Shown here: in pieces, positions 17,839 to 27,221 of the stretch
Layout of the letters: each line of letters opens with the position of its first letter
How positions within the stretch are numbered: position 1 is the stretch's first letter
Assembly: GCA_003559855.1 (NCBI GenBank)
Contig: PWJZ01000119.1
Location: 1 to 64,000 of the forward strand
Direction of reading: 5' to 3'
Length of the DNA stretch: 64,000 bases
From: Bacteroidales bacterium
GTDB taxonomy: Bacteria; Bacteroidota; Bacteroidia; Bacteroidales; UBA7960
Notes under the pieces: model-generated
What the model was told of the DNA's origin: nothing
Databases searched by the model: none
The model's input: only the letters and a program-made list of their open reading frames with translations
Program-made: the position numbers and the translations under genes

Positions 17839-17845
17839 AAAAGTG

Positions 17846-18133
17846 CTATTGTTTATGGGTTTCTAATTGATTAATTTTTTCAATAATACTATCCAATATA
17901 TTTCTAACTGATGGATAACTTAAATCCAAGTGTTTCGACATCTCTTTTAAACTACCGCTTTGTTTAACAAAATGCAAAACAAAATCCTGTTCATCAAGGC
18001 TTAAACAAGTTAATACCGGCAAGTTGAAACTGCCATTTACACTTGTCCCACAAGTATCACAATGCAATGTTTTAACTTTCAGCATATTTTCGCATGACGG
18101 GCAATTTATAGGTAATGTTGTTTTTTTTTCCAT
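17846..18133 (-). CDS. DUF2089 zinc-ribbon helix-turn-helix regulator
   Basis: A 95-residue protein. The N-terminal zinc ribbon (CPSC at about 11-14 and CDTC at 29-32) is followed by NLPVLTCLSLDEQDFVLHFV. A helix-turn-helix (GSLKEMSKHLDLSYPSVRNI) comes next, then a C-terminal helix. This is the DUF2089 arrangement of zinc ribbon, short linker and HTH, expected to bind DNA as a transcription regulator. Tight linkage to the downstream YIP1-like membrane gene suggests it regulates that operon. Confidence 0.85.
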   Translation of the reverse strand: MEKKTTLPINCPSCENMLKVKTLHCDTCGTSVNGSFNLPVLTCLSLDEQDFVLHFVKQSGSLKEMSKHLDLSYPSVRNILDSIIEKINQLETHKQ

Positions 18134-18562
18134 AATGAATTTAATTATTTATTTTGCAATATTAATAAATATTTTAATATTACAAAATATAAATTCAATT
18201 TTTTTAATGTTAATTTTAATCTTATATACTTTTCTTTAAATAATATTTTAACCGGTTTTTTAAAATATTAATTTTGTTTCAGTAAAAAGCAAAACATTTT
18301 CACTCCATATTTTATATTAAAACATAGGATTTAATTATGAAACAATTTACGATCTTAACTTAATAACTCCCTTTACAACTGATATTTATAGGAGTAGTTG
18401 GAGTATCTTTTTATAGATGCCCTTTGGGGTATATCCAATAAATAAACGCCAAAAACTACAAAATCTAGCTACTTTTCAACTGCTTATAACTTTTTTATTT
18501 TCTGGAAACAAACTGAATAGAAAAATCACTATCAAGTAGCCAATTTAATATTTTAGCATCTA
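18134..18562. other. AT-rich intergenic region without recognised features
   Basis: Very AT-rich. It presumably holds the promoter of the DUF2089-YIP1 operon on the minus strand, but no -7/-33 pair, dyad or terminator could be identified, and no plausible coding frame was found. Confidence 0.5.
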
Positions 18563-20005
18563 TCATCTTTTGTAAATAGCCACTATTTCTTCAACACTCA
18601 TTCCCTGAAACAGGTATTCGTTCGATTCGACACCATAGAACCATTCGTCAACAAAGCGTGAAAGCCCTTCGTAGGGCAACTCTTTAATCATTGCCGTTAG
18701 TTCATGGGTTGAACCTCCCGTTTGATAGTATTTATTATAATAAGAACCGATTAGGTTCATAAATGCATCGTGACCAATAAGCTCGTACAAAACATGAAAT
18801 AGAATCATACCTTTATTATAGGAAAAATCAAACATTAGTGTTTGGCCATAATCAATCAGTGGGGTTTCCATGCAATCAGGCCTGTTTTTACATTGACTTA
18901 CAAATTTCTGCTTCATGTAATTACTCATTCTGTTTAAAAAACCTGGTTTGTTATCTAGTTTTTCAGCAACAAGGTTTTGAAGAAAAGTTGCAAGGCCTTC
19001 ATTCCATCTACACGGAGGAAAAGGTTCTGTCTCCATCGGATGCCACAGATGAGATAACTCATGATAAATCTGTACGTTGTAATCATCGCTGGTAAAAACC
19101 TCACCACTTTGTAAAACACTAGTAACATCAGTTTGTGCACCATAGCCTTCAGGAATCTGAATAATTGAAAAACTAATAAAGTCTTTTAAAGGGCCAAACC
19201 ATTGATAATAAAGTTCCATGGTTTTTTTAACCAAACCCATTACACGATCAGCCCCTTCTTCTATTTCGGGGAAATAAAAAATTTTAAATCCGTCTTCTTC
19301 AAGTATCTCATAAGATGCAATGGCAAAATCCATACGCCAGGCAGGCTTAATGTTTCTATATTTGTATGACACTTGTCCATCCATATGGGTTGTCTTCAGC
19401 AGCTCTCCCCCATTTGCAACAACCAAGTGTTTGGGAACAGTAACTTTAACATTGTAATCATAAGAAAAAAACATTACACTAAAAAGATTTTCTAATGTTG
19501 GTGGACCGGGATGAGGATATGCAAATGTTTCATAGCGAAGAATTGTAAAAGGTTCTTCAATACGCTCTCTATATGCTGCACCTATACCATCTGTATTACC
19601 TAAAATATAACCCTCATAAGAAATATTAACCTTATATCTTTCGCCTAATTCAACTTTTTCCAGCAGTTTAATGTTTACAGAATTCACCTGAAGCTTGGGA
19701 ATGCCTTCCATCACAGTTATTTTTTGCTCAAAATGCAAATCATTATCGAGTTAATCCTTAACCGAATCAACTGTTAAAAGCCGATAAAGGCTAACAGGCA
19801 GTTCACTAACAGCCTCAGAAGAATTATTTTTAACTGTAAGCTCACAATCAACATAAATTTTTTCCGATGCAAAATCAACGCGTATATCCATATCATAATT
19901 AACGGGTTCCCATTGGGCTTTTAAAGGATTGAACGTCACAGTAAGTCCGATTATGACAAACAAGAAATTGCGTAGTAAGCTATGTAGTAAAGTTAGATTT
20001 TCCAT
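18563..20005 (-). pseudogene. Exported M1-family zinc aminopeptidase, interrupted by an in-frame stop
   Basis: From ATG 20005 the protein starts with a signal sequence and NPLKAQWEPVNYDMDIRVDF. It runs to VDSVKD, then meets TAA at 19751-19753. The same frame continues LDNDLHFEQKITVMEG and on to 18563. The catalytic domain is intact, with HELSH as the HExxH zinc motif and the third ligand in WNEGLATFLQ 18 residues later. The GAMEN-like substrate motif is replaced by GYGAQTDVTSV. Without the stop the product would be 480 residues. A single substitution (for example AAA-to-TAA) explains the break. The downstream part has no signal peptide and could not reach the periplasm by itself. Confidence 0.85.
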
Positions 20006-20308
20006 GATATTACTTTTTTAATTTAAATAAATAAGGTTTTAACTATGAAATTAAATTTAAACAATTGTTGAAAACTAAGTGTATGACGAAAATGCTGTAT
20101 GTCTTGTTACAGCATAAATTTACAATCCATCGACATAATACTGCAATAGTATTTTGTGTTATTTATTAAATCATTTTGATTGTATGTAAAGTCTCCTTTT
20201 TTATGATAGCCAACATAACATATACTATTATACTATCCATTTGATAATTAAATTCTAAATGCAACTTATAATTAATTTATACATGTAACAAGTTTACATT
20301 TAAGACAA
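20006..20308. other. Intergenic region between the M1 peptidase and DUF3795 genes
   Basis: Non-coding. It holds the perfect inverted repeat listed at 20092-20115 and a small palindrome AATACTGCAATAGTATT at 20137-20153. Nothing else is recognisable. Confidence 0.5.
20092..20115. promoter_or_regulatory. Perfect 8-bp inverted repeat, candidate operator
   Basis: ATGCTGTA (20092-20099) and TACAGCAT (20108-20115) are exact reverse complements around an 8-nt spacer. It lies 87 bp upstream of the disrupted M1 peptidase start. The spacing differs from the 21-bp tandem dyads elsewhere and no sigma-54-like element follows, so it is a separate signal, either an operator or a short hairpin. Confidence 0.45.
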
Positions 20309-20767
20309 TTATTCATACCTGTGCTTATCTTTCACCTCCAGGTAATATTGTTCAACACCCACTTTGCTCATACGGGTATTGATAGCTTTCCATCTGGCCA
20401 AAAGATTATCATCAAACCCGGTATTGCTGCAAGGGAAATCATCACACTCAAAGCAGAGGTCAACTTTTTTTTCAATGTAGCAGAATTTAACGCGGCATTC
20501 TTTATTTAGCTGACAATCTTCCGCACGGCAACCTCTGCAGGAGTTGGATGCAAAATAGTGTAAAACTTCCTTGAATTCGGGATATTTTTTGAAAACAGGA
20601 TTACCCACAAGCCGAACAAATCGCTTAGCATAACCATCAAAGTTCCCAAGGTTCTTGATCAGTTCCTTGCTTAAGTAAATAATTTTACCATGCTTAAAAG
20701 CAAAACATTTCTCGCAGGACAATCCACAGGGCGCGAGTTTCGATATAATATTATTACTATACATCAC
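20309..20767 (-). CDS. DUF3795 cysteine-rich protein
   Basis: A 152-residue cytosolic protein. The N-terminal APCGLSCEKCFAF and the later Cys series SCRGCRAEDCQLNKECRVKFC and CFECDDFPC are the DUF3795 signature. About eleven cysteines suggest one or two metal sites, probably Zn or Fe-S. No biochemical role is known for the family. A short hydrophobic start is absent. It is followed 105 bp upstream by phzF on the same strand, with no tight coupling. Confidence 0.85.
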   Translation of the reverse strand: MMYSNNIISKLAPCGLSCEKCFAFKHGKIIYLSKELIKNLGNFDGYAKRFVRLVGNPVFKKYPEFKEVLHYFASNSCRGCRAEDCQLNKECRVKFCYIEKKVDLCFECDDFPCSNTGFDDNLLARWKAINTRMSKVGVEQYYLEVKDKHRYE

Positions 20768-20872
20768 TGTTTGTTTTAGTTAATATTACCATAATTATAT
20801 AATAGTCTAAAAGATGCTGGGCTAATTATAACTCCTTATTACAAACCCTAATGCTCTACATCATGCTATTAT

Positions 20873-21664
20873 TTATATTTTCATTTTTGCTTCAAATATT
20901 GTTATCGCCTTGCCGGAAATTTCGACTTTTTCATTCATTAATTTAAGTTTCAGTTTACCTGTCCGGTTTGATAGTTGTAAAGACTCCAATTCTACTTTAT
21001 TTAATCTTTCGGCCCACAATGGAGCCAGCGCACAATGGGCTGAGCCGGTTACCGGGTCTTCATTTATTCCAAACATTGGAACAAAACATCTTACAACAAA
21101 ATCAGCCTTATATGAAGTACTCTTTGCAGTTATCATTAAATATCCAAAATCCGTATCCTTCATTAATTCATAATTAGGTTTTGCATTCAAAACATCTATA
21201 TCATATTTAGCAATCGCAATAACCCAATCGTCATCACTTGAATAAACTTCTATGGGTTCAAAACCGATAATCTTTTTAAAAAGAGGTGGAGTTGGAATTT
21301 TTTTAAATGAATATTTAGGAAAATCCATTTTTATCCAATCCCCGTTTTTTGATACAGTCAATTTCCCTCCAATAGCCTTAAACTTAATCATTTCATTGGT
21401 TTTTTTAAGGCCAAGTTCATAAATTATATGAGAACCGGCTATGGTTGCATGGCCACAAAGAGGTATTTCTTTTGTTGGTGTAAAAAATCTTATCAAAAAC
21501 TTATCTTTTTCAGGAATAATAAAGGCAGTTTCTGAAAGGTTCATCTCAAGGGCAATGTTCTGCATCAATTCTTCTGAAAAATTTTTATCAACTATCATAA
21601 CGCCGGCAGGATTTCCTTTAAAAGGTTCTTCTGTAAAAGCATCTACTTGATATATTGTTTTCAT
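20873..21664 (-). CDS. PhzF-family isomerase/epimerase
   Basis: A 263-residue two-lobed enzyme of the diaminopimelate-epimerase fold. The start is placed at ATG 21664 (MKTIYQVDAFTEEPFKGNPA), which begins at the family's usual position; an upstream ATG at 21694 would add ten unsupported residues. NLSETAFI carries the catalytic glutamate seen in PhzF, CGHATIAGSH is the first lobe signature, and DPVTGSAHCALAPLW the second. Family members isomerise small acidic metabolites; the substrate here is unknown, and no phenazine genes are nearby. Confidence 0.9.
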   Translation of the reverse strand: MKTIYQVDAFTEEPFKGNPAGVMIVDKNFSEELMQNIALEMNLSETAFIIPEKDKFLIRFFTPTKEIPLCGHATIAGSHIIYELGLKKTNEMIKFKAIGGKLTVSKNGDWIKMDFPKYSFKKIPTPPLFKKIIGFEPIEVYSSDDDWVIAIAKYDIDVLNAKPNYELMKDTDFGYLMITAKSTSYKADFVVRCFVPMFGINEDPVTGSAHCALAPLWAERLNKVELESLQLSNRTGKLKLKLMNEKVEISGKAITIFEAKMKI

Positions 21665-21690
21665 TGTGATAGTTTTAAATATTTTAAGGT

Positions 21691-22140
21691 TCAATCTTTT
21701 GCTTTACTATTTATCTCCAATAAAATTTCCCAACTGTTGCCTGTACGTTTTAAACTTTCAATTAATGAATTAGTGTAAATATTCTGTGAGAAAAGGTTTT
21801 TTAAGCAAAACCAAAAATAATATGTTTTCAAATCTGCTCTATTTTCTGGAAATTCATCAGGTACTGCAACCGAAACCATCAAAAATAACAAAGCAAGAAA
21901 ATGGCCGTAAGCTATAAGATAATAGATATTAAACCAATCCATATCATCTTGAATATAAACAAAATCCCACCAGCTTTTTAAAATAACAAGTATCAAAAAC
22001 CATGTTACAGCAGGAGTAAGCCAGTGCCACTATACAGTAGCTTTGTTTATTAACAGTTTATGGATGTTATAAAATAGATTAGTTAACATAAGTCCATAAA
22101 CTATTGTAAAAAATGTGAAAAAAACATCTGTTTTTGACAT
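21691..22140 (-). pseudogene. Small membrane protein interrupted by an in-frame TAG
   Basis: From ATG 22140 the frame reads MSKTDVFFTFFTIVYGLMLT and on to NKATV, then TAG at 22030-22032. It continues in the same frame as WHWLTPAVTWFLILVILKSW and to the stop at 21691. The joined product would be 149 residues with three or four membrane helices. It resembles a Bacteroidota family of about 150-residue membrane proteins with a conserved WHWLP-like motif after the first loop, though I cannot name a domain. A Lys/Gln codon changed to TAG is the simplest explanation. Confidence 0.7.
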
Positions 22141-22269
22141 AATGCATTAAATTAAATTTTTCTTTTAAGCATATTATTCTGACCTTATACTTTTTGATAT
22201 AGCCAAAGGGACTAAACTGATTTATTAAAAATGCATGTTTATAAAAGGTAATACTCTAAAAACCTTGGT

Positions 22270-24654
22270 TTACTCCACTTTAAGAGTATTAACCGGGTTT
22301 TGGTTTGTCGCCTTTAAAGATTGCATTGAGGCTATTAACATACATACAGCACCAACAATAATTATGCTTGCTATAAGTGTCCAGTAGGGAAAGCTTATAG
22401 AGTAAACAAAGCCTGCCAGCCACTCGTCCATCAAATAGTAAGCAAACGGTATTGCAATAACTGCAGCAATAAAGACCAGTATCAAATATTCAACAGAAAA
22501 CTTCCTTATTAATCCTTGAATTGACGCTCCCAATACTTTACGAATTGCAATTTCTTTCATTCTTTGCCTTGCAGATAGTGCCGATAAGCCTAAAACTCCC
22601 AACATAGCTATGATAATTGCAAGTATTGTGAAAATTAGAAATAGCATTCCAAAGTTATTTTCTGTCTCGTAATACTCCCCCATGACTTGATTTACATATT
22701 CATAGTGAATCGTTTTGTCAGGAAGCAATTTTTCCCATTCTTCATGAATTGCCGGCAAAACTTCCGAAGCAGCCTCAGGCTTGTACCTTAACATTACCCA
22801 GTGAGGCTGGTAAGAGAGCTGGTGACCTATCGAAGTTATAATAAGGGGTGCTACAGGATTGTGAAAAGATTCAAAATGAAAATCTTTAGCAACCCCCACG
22901 ACCTTATACTTCCTATAACCTCTGTCAATGATTTTACCTATCGGATTATTCCATCCAGCAAGACTAACCAACTCTTGGTTTACCACAACATGTTCCAGTT
23001 CAACACCATCTTCTCTTTGAAAAAATCTTCCCTGGTCAATTGAAGCTTTCAGAGTTTCAAAAAAATTACGGTCGGCTTGCAAGTAATGTGCTAGTTGAAC
23101 ATTATCAGAACCTTCCAATATAAAACCTTCCTGGGAGACCATCATTCCCGGAAATGCACTAGCCGTGCTAATGCTTTCTACCCAGGGATAATTGCTCAAC
23201 TGTTGCTTGAGCAATTCAGCGTTTCTGTCATAAGTATTGCTAACCTTTACGGCTATAAGATTATTAAAATCAAAACCATAGTCGTGAGTTCTGAAAAAAT
23301 TTAATTGTAAATAAACAACTAAAGTGCAAATTATTAATCCTACTGAAACAACAAATTGAAATGTTAACAAAAATTTACGTAAAGAAAAGCTGCCGGGACG
23401 AATCCAAATATTACCTTTAAGTATATCAACCGGTTGAAATTTTGCCATGTATACTGCAGGATAAATACTTGCTGCTGTGCCGAAAAAGATAACGAAAACA
23501 AAGAAAGACAAGCCAAATATCCACCATGGTGTTGTTATCAAAGTTAATTCGGTGCCCAATAACAAATTGAATTGTGGTAATATCAATTCAGCAATAAGAA
23601 GTGCAATAAAAAAGCTTAAAGCTGTCAGTAATAAAGTTTCTGTAAAAATCTGCTTCCTTATAAGCCTCTTATCGGCACCAATGACTTTTCTTAACCCGGT
23701 TTCCTTAGCCCTTTTACTTGAGGATGCAATGGTTAGGTTTACATAATTAAATCCGGCAATAAATAAAATAAATATTGCTATCAACAAAAACCATCTGACC
23801 TTTGCAATTGTACCTGTTTCAATAAACTCATGTTTCAGATCGCTTCGAAGTCTTATATCAGTTATGGGAAAATAGTTTAATGTCATCTTTGCTCCCATAG
23901 GTTCAAGCACTTTATTGGCTTTTTCCCATGTTACTTCTTTGGTTTTTGTATCAAGAGATTTTTTGTCAAACCCATCTGTAAGTTCAACATAAGTAAACAC
24001 GCTTATATTTTCAGCCCAATGTGTTAAAGCATGGCGTGTTGATTCAATTGTAGCATATGATGTTAGCACATCGTATCTCAGATGGGTGTTAGGAGGGCAG
24101 GATTCTACAATACCGGTAACTTTCCAGCCATCCCTGTCATTAATTTTTAGTGTTTTTCCAACCGGATTTGTATTGCCAGGGAACAAAATCTCAGCAACTT
24201 TTTTACTTAATACTATCGAATATGGTTCTTTGAAAACAGTTGCCGGATTACCTTTTATAAGCTCAAATGAAAAAAAATCAAAAAAATTATTTTCAACCGC
24301 AAAATTATTGCTGAAATTAAAATGTTCTTCACCTTTTAATATTGACACGTTTGGTCCGGGAGCTATACGTGTATAAGATTTTACTTCAGGTATTTCCTCT
24401 TTCAGATCCGGCCCTATGGGCGCACTTGTGGCAGGCACAGAAAATATTCGCCCCTGGTCTTCCATCTCTAAGTTAATGCGGTATAAATTGTCTGACTTTT
24501 TATGAAAAGCGTCAAAACTAAATTCATTATAAGCATAAAGGAAAATGACAAAACAAACTGCCATTGCAATTGCCAAACCAAATATGTTTATAAAAAATAA
24601 AGAACGGTTATTTTTAACCTGTTGATAAAATGTTTTTATGTAATGTTTATACAT
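22270..24654 (-). CDS. MacB/FtsX-like ABC transporter permease (no ATPase domain)
   Basis: A 794-residue permease. An N-terminal membrane helix (FINIFGLAIAMAVCFVIFLY) is followed by a MacB-type periplasmic core. Three FtsX helices begin at about 290 (KVRWFLLIAIFILFIAGFNY). A second periplasmic core and a second FtsX block end in NPVNTLKVE. This duplicated 2x(core+FtsX) layout is typical of Bacteroidota MacB-like permeases that work with a separate ATPase, as mechanotransmitters and not classical exporters. No ATPase gene lies nearby. A sigma-54-like promoter with tandem activator sites lies upstream, giving a leader of about 185 nt. Confidence 0.93.
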   Translation of the reverse strand: MYKHYIKTFYQQVKNNRSLFFINIFGLAIAMAVCFVIFLYAYNEFSFDAFHKKSDNLYRINLEMEDQGRIFSVPATSAPIGPDLKEEIPEVKSYTRIAPGPNVSILKGEEHFNFSNNFAVENNFFDFFSFELIKGNPATVFKEPYSIVLSKKVAEILFPGNTNPVGKTLKINDRDGWKVTGIVESCPPNTHLRYDVLTSYATIESTRHALTHWAENISVFTYVELTDGFDKKSLDTKTKEVTWEKANKVLEPMGAKMTLNYFPITDIRLRSDLKHEFIETGTIAKVRWFLLIAIFILFIAGFNYVNLTIASSSKRAKETGLRKVIGADKRLIRKQIFTETLLLTALSFFIALLIAELILPQFNLLLGTELTLITTPWWIFGLSFFVFVIFFGTAASIYPAVYMAKFQPVDILKGNIWIRPGSFSLRKFLLTFQFVVSVGLIICTLVVYLQLNFFRTHDYGFDFNNLIAVKVSNTYDRNAELLKQQLSNYPWVESISTASAFPGMMVSQEGFILEGSDNVQLAHYLQADRNFFETLKASIDQGRFFQREDGVELEHVVVNQELVSLAGWNNPIGKIIDRGYRKYKVVGVAKDFHFESFHNPVAPLIITSIGHQLSYQPHWVMLRYKPEAASEVLPAIHEEWEKLLPDKTIHYEYVNQVMGEYYETENNFGMLFLIFTILAIIIAMLGVLGLSALSARQRMKEIAIRKVLGASIQGLIRKFSVEYLILVFIAAVIAIPFAYYLMDEWLAGFVYSISFPYWTLIASIIIVGAVCMLIASMQSLKATNQNPVNTLKVE

Positions 24655-24849
24655 GCTAATTAGTTTTAATTTTACATATTAACAATATGATAATATATTG
24701 TCGTCAATTTAATTCAATTAATATTTACTTTTATTACTTTTCTAAGAGTTATGATACTAGATTATCAATAAGGTCAACTAGTTTAAAAAATAATCAGGTT
24801 AATAAATAATTTGGAATTATACATTAGAATAATAACCACTGTTCAATAG

Positions 24850-24864
24850 ACAATTTATATACCA
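24850..24864 (-). promoter_or_regulatory. Sigma-54-like promoter (site A)
   Basis: Minus strand TGGTATATAAATTGT has GG, ten bases and GT, fitting the sigma-54 spacing, with the last -12 base changed. It aligns position for position with site B. The predicted start would leave a leader of about 185 nt before the permease. Confidence 0.5.
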
Positions 24865-24927
24865 TTTAACATAACAAACTCAATAACACCAATTTGCTAA
24901 ACGCCTATTTTAAACATTAGTTTACAT

Positions 24928-24967
24928 TGTGCTCAAAAAACGCACATTAATTGTTCACATTCGAACA
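24928..24967 (-). promoter_or_regulatory. Tandem activator-binding dyads (site A)
   Basis: Minus-strand dyads TGTTCGAATGTGAACA (24967-24952) and TGTGCGTTTTTTGAGCACA (24946-24928) start 21 bp apart. The first is a 16-bp dyad with perfect 5-bp arms; the second has perfect 5-bp arms (TGTGC/GCACA) with a 9-bp centre. They end 64 bp upstream of the -24 element. Confidence 0.65.
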
Positions 24968-25097
24968 TATAAGTTGCAGGTATTAAACTATATATGTCAT
25001 ATTAACACTATGTGTTTATATTAATGGCAAATTTTCTCAGCTTTAATTTCATTCAACTTTTTTGTCAAAAAGGATAAAACCCTTGCAAATAACCTCT

Positions 25098-25747
25098 TTA
25101 CATCAAACCTACAAAAGAAACCCCCAATCCAAAATAATAATTTGAAAATTGACCGGTTGTGCTAAACTTGCTTTTACCAAATACATGACGATATTTTGCT
25201 TTTGTAGTTAAAAATATATCAGGATAACTGTTTTTTGAAAAAACACGTATTGAAACGTCAAGCCCGGGTTCTAATATATAATAATAACTTGCGGCAACCT
25301 TTTTTGGAGATTCACTATAAATTACCCCCCCCACCCTGTCCAATATGAATAAGTTTCTTTAACATCATTATCGGCAAGCTGTGATACGGCAAGACCGTTG
25401 TTGATGTTTAAATTCACTCTTATTCTCTCTTTTTGAAACAAGTCGTATTGATTTATCCATCCTATAACCGTATAATTAAGATAAGGCTTTTCAATATCAT
25501 AAGAAAAAGTTTCAGAGATATTTTTCCCTAACCACGAAACATTAATACCCGTTGCAAATCTTGGTTTTGGATAATATTTTACATCTACACTTACCCCGAA
25601 GAAATTGTAGCTAAGCACCGGAGCAAAAGCGCCGCCCAATTCAAAAACGAATTCCGGTTTAACACCAATTAAATATTCCTCAGAATCTACTCCATAGGAG
25701 ATAGCAGAAGCAAATAAAGCAAAAATTATAATTATTACTTTTTTCAT
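25098..25747 (-). pseudogene. Outer-membrane beta-barrel protein, frameshifted in a G8 tract
   Basis: From ATG 25747, a signal peptide (MKKVIIIIFALFASAISYG) leads into beta-barrel strands ending SYWTGWGG and a stop. The rest of the barrel (VIYSESPKKVAASYYYILEP through YYFGLGVSFVGLM) is in the next frame. The junction is a run of eight C on the plus strand (25325-25332), read as G8. Nine or six G would restore one continuous frame of about 215 residues. This may be a slipped-strand contingency site, a fixed mutation or a homopolymer error. The final Phe-rich strand is typical of a barrel end. Confidence 0.75.
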
Positions 25748-25838
25748 AATACTGGTTTTTATTGTTTATTACCGGAGCATATCTTATCATTGGTATTGAG
25801 ATGTACTTTGTATAGCTTTTATATAAAAACCTCTACTA

Positions 25839-26628
25839 TTAATTATTTGTTAACCTTACAGGTTTAACCGAATAACCTTCTTGCCTGAGCAGGTTAACAA
25901 CACCTTTTTCTCCTCCAAGATGAGCGCAACCAACAACTACAAAACATGTTTCTTCGCTGCATAAGTCGGTAATGCGCGGCACCCATTCCTCATTCCTTTC
26001 ATGTATCAGAATGTTTATAAAACTCTCGTAATTTTTTGACATATCAACTGTTAGTTCATAAAGGGCTTCTATGTCGTGTTTTTTGTACAATTCTATCATT
26101 TTTGCAGTGATCTTTTTTTTTGTCAAAATCATTAACACTTTCCATAAGCATCTGAGCCTGTTCTTTCAGAGGTACTGAGTCGAAATAGCCAAACTGTTCG
26201 CTTGCCGTTTCCAGGCCGGCAACAGGAATGGACAACTCCTGTGCCTTTTGAAGAAAATAGAAATCGTATGAGGCAGGTTGTGAACCAATAATTTTAGGAA
26301 TAATAAATGCACTAAACATCAGAGGTTTAACATTTTTAACAGCATCCATAGACAAACCAACAGAATCTTCTATAAAGGTTTTCAGAGTATTGAAATCATC
26401 ATCGCTAAGCAACTGTTCTATTGAAGTTCCTGCCATAATCATCCCTTTTTGTATTTCAGCACCGATATCAGGCTGTGTAAAGTCTACTTCAAAAACTGCC
26501 AGGCTGGAATGTTGGAATATATGATTGACTGTGTCATGTAATATGAAATCAGCTTGCGGCAATGCATGAATAGATCCATAAATATACAGAGGGTGTTGCA
26601 TATCATTTCCGGTTACCTTCCATAGCAC
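25839..26628 (-). pseudogene. TraB/GumN-family protein, 5'-truncated and frameshifted
   Basis: The frame begins VLWKVTGNDMQHPLYIYGSI, the usual start of the mature GumN/TraB domain. No signal peptide precedes it; a TAA lies seven codons upstream. It runs to NDFDKKKDH and shifts frame at a run of nine T on the plus strand (26113-26121, A9 when read). One fewer A would join it to KKITAKMIELYKKHDIEALY and the C-terminus containing CFVVVGCAHLGGEKGVVNLL, the second conserved block. The intact domain would be about 265 residues. Missing leader plus frameshift indicate a pseudogene. Confidence 0.8.
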
Positions 26629-26646
26629 TGATGAAGAACTGTTGCT

Positions 26647-26808
26647 TTATGCAACTCCACATCCGAATACTACAAAAATATTCTGAACCAAGTCAAGGCG
26701 GTCTTCTTCATTTGCTGCGAAAAGCCTTGATACACGGCCTATTATACCTTTATTAGGTTCTATGAAAGCAGCAAACTTTTCTTTTGTTTTTTCCTGTTTA
26801 CTAATCAT
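26647..26808 (-). pseudogene. N-terminal remnant of an ECF sigma factor
   Basis: From ATG 26808, 53 residues are encoded: an N-terminus followed by FIEPNKGIIGRVSRLFAANE and EDRLDLVQNIF. This is sigma-70 region 2.1-2.2 of Bacteroidota ECF factors. It breaks off into VVFGCGVA and a stop 19 bp before the GumN fragment. Regions 2.4 and 4 are missing. The 3' end of a sigma gene and the 5' end of a GumN gene were apparently lost in one deletion. Confidence 0.75.
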
Positions 26809-27062
26809 GTGGTCAGTTTTATCTTTTATTTAATTAGTACGATAAAGACCTGGTTTGTTACATTATTATTAAAAAAATAATTATTAAAGAGTTGAATCAC
26901 TCTCCTGCTGACAATTACCAGCTTAATCAAAAGTCTCTGAACTGATAAACAAATTCGTGCTTAACCCACCTTCTTCAAGCTTTATCGAATTAAAATCAAA
27001 ACACTTGCTTATACTAAGTTAAGCAATTGTAGGATCATAACATGATGTGCCAGGTATTAAAA

Positions 27063-27100
27063 TGCACGAATTCGAACAACAGGTGTACCAAAATGATACA
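27063..27100 (+). promoter_or_regulatory. Tandem activator-binding dyads (site C)
   Basis: TGCACGAATTCGAACA (27063-27078) and TGTACCAAAATGATACA (27084-27100) start 21 bp apart. They end 66 bp upstream of the sigma-54-like -24 element. The second is embedded in a longer dyad, GTGTA-N9-TACAC. Confidence 0.6.
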
Positions 27101-27165
27101 CCCTAATTTTTTGTTATTTGCAAAAACCTTATATAAACAACTGCTTGTCAAAACACTATATGCGC

Positions 27166-27180
27166 TGGCATACAATTTGA
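27166..27180 (+). promoter_or_regulatory. Sigma-54-like promoter (site C)
   Basis: TGGCATACAATTTGA has GG, ten bases, GA. The -24 element TGGCAT is close to consensus. Transcription should begin near 27192, about 30 nt before the S41 peptidase ATG. The region 26809-27062 before it is AT-rich and holds no other feature seen. Confidence 0.6.
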
Positions 27181-27221
27181 ATAGCTGTTTAAATTAGTTG
27201 TTCAATCAAAATATTTTAACA

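Larger units (their letters stand above)
24655..25097. other. Intergenic region carrying regulatory site A
   Basis: Holds the sigma-54-like promoter (24850-24864) and tandem dyads (24928-24967) listed separately, both facing the permease at 22270-24654. The remaining sequence is AT-rich, with no coding frame. Confidence 0.6.
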
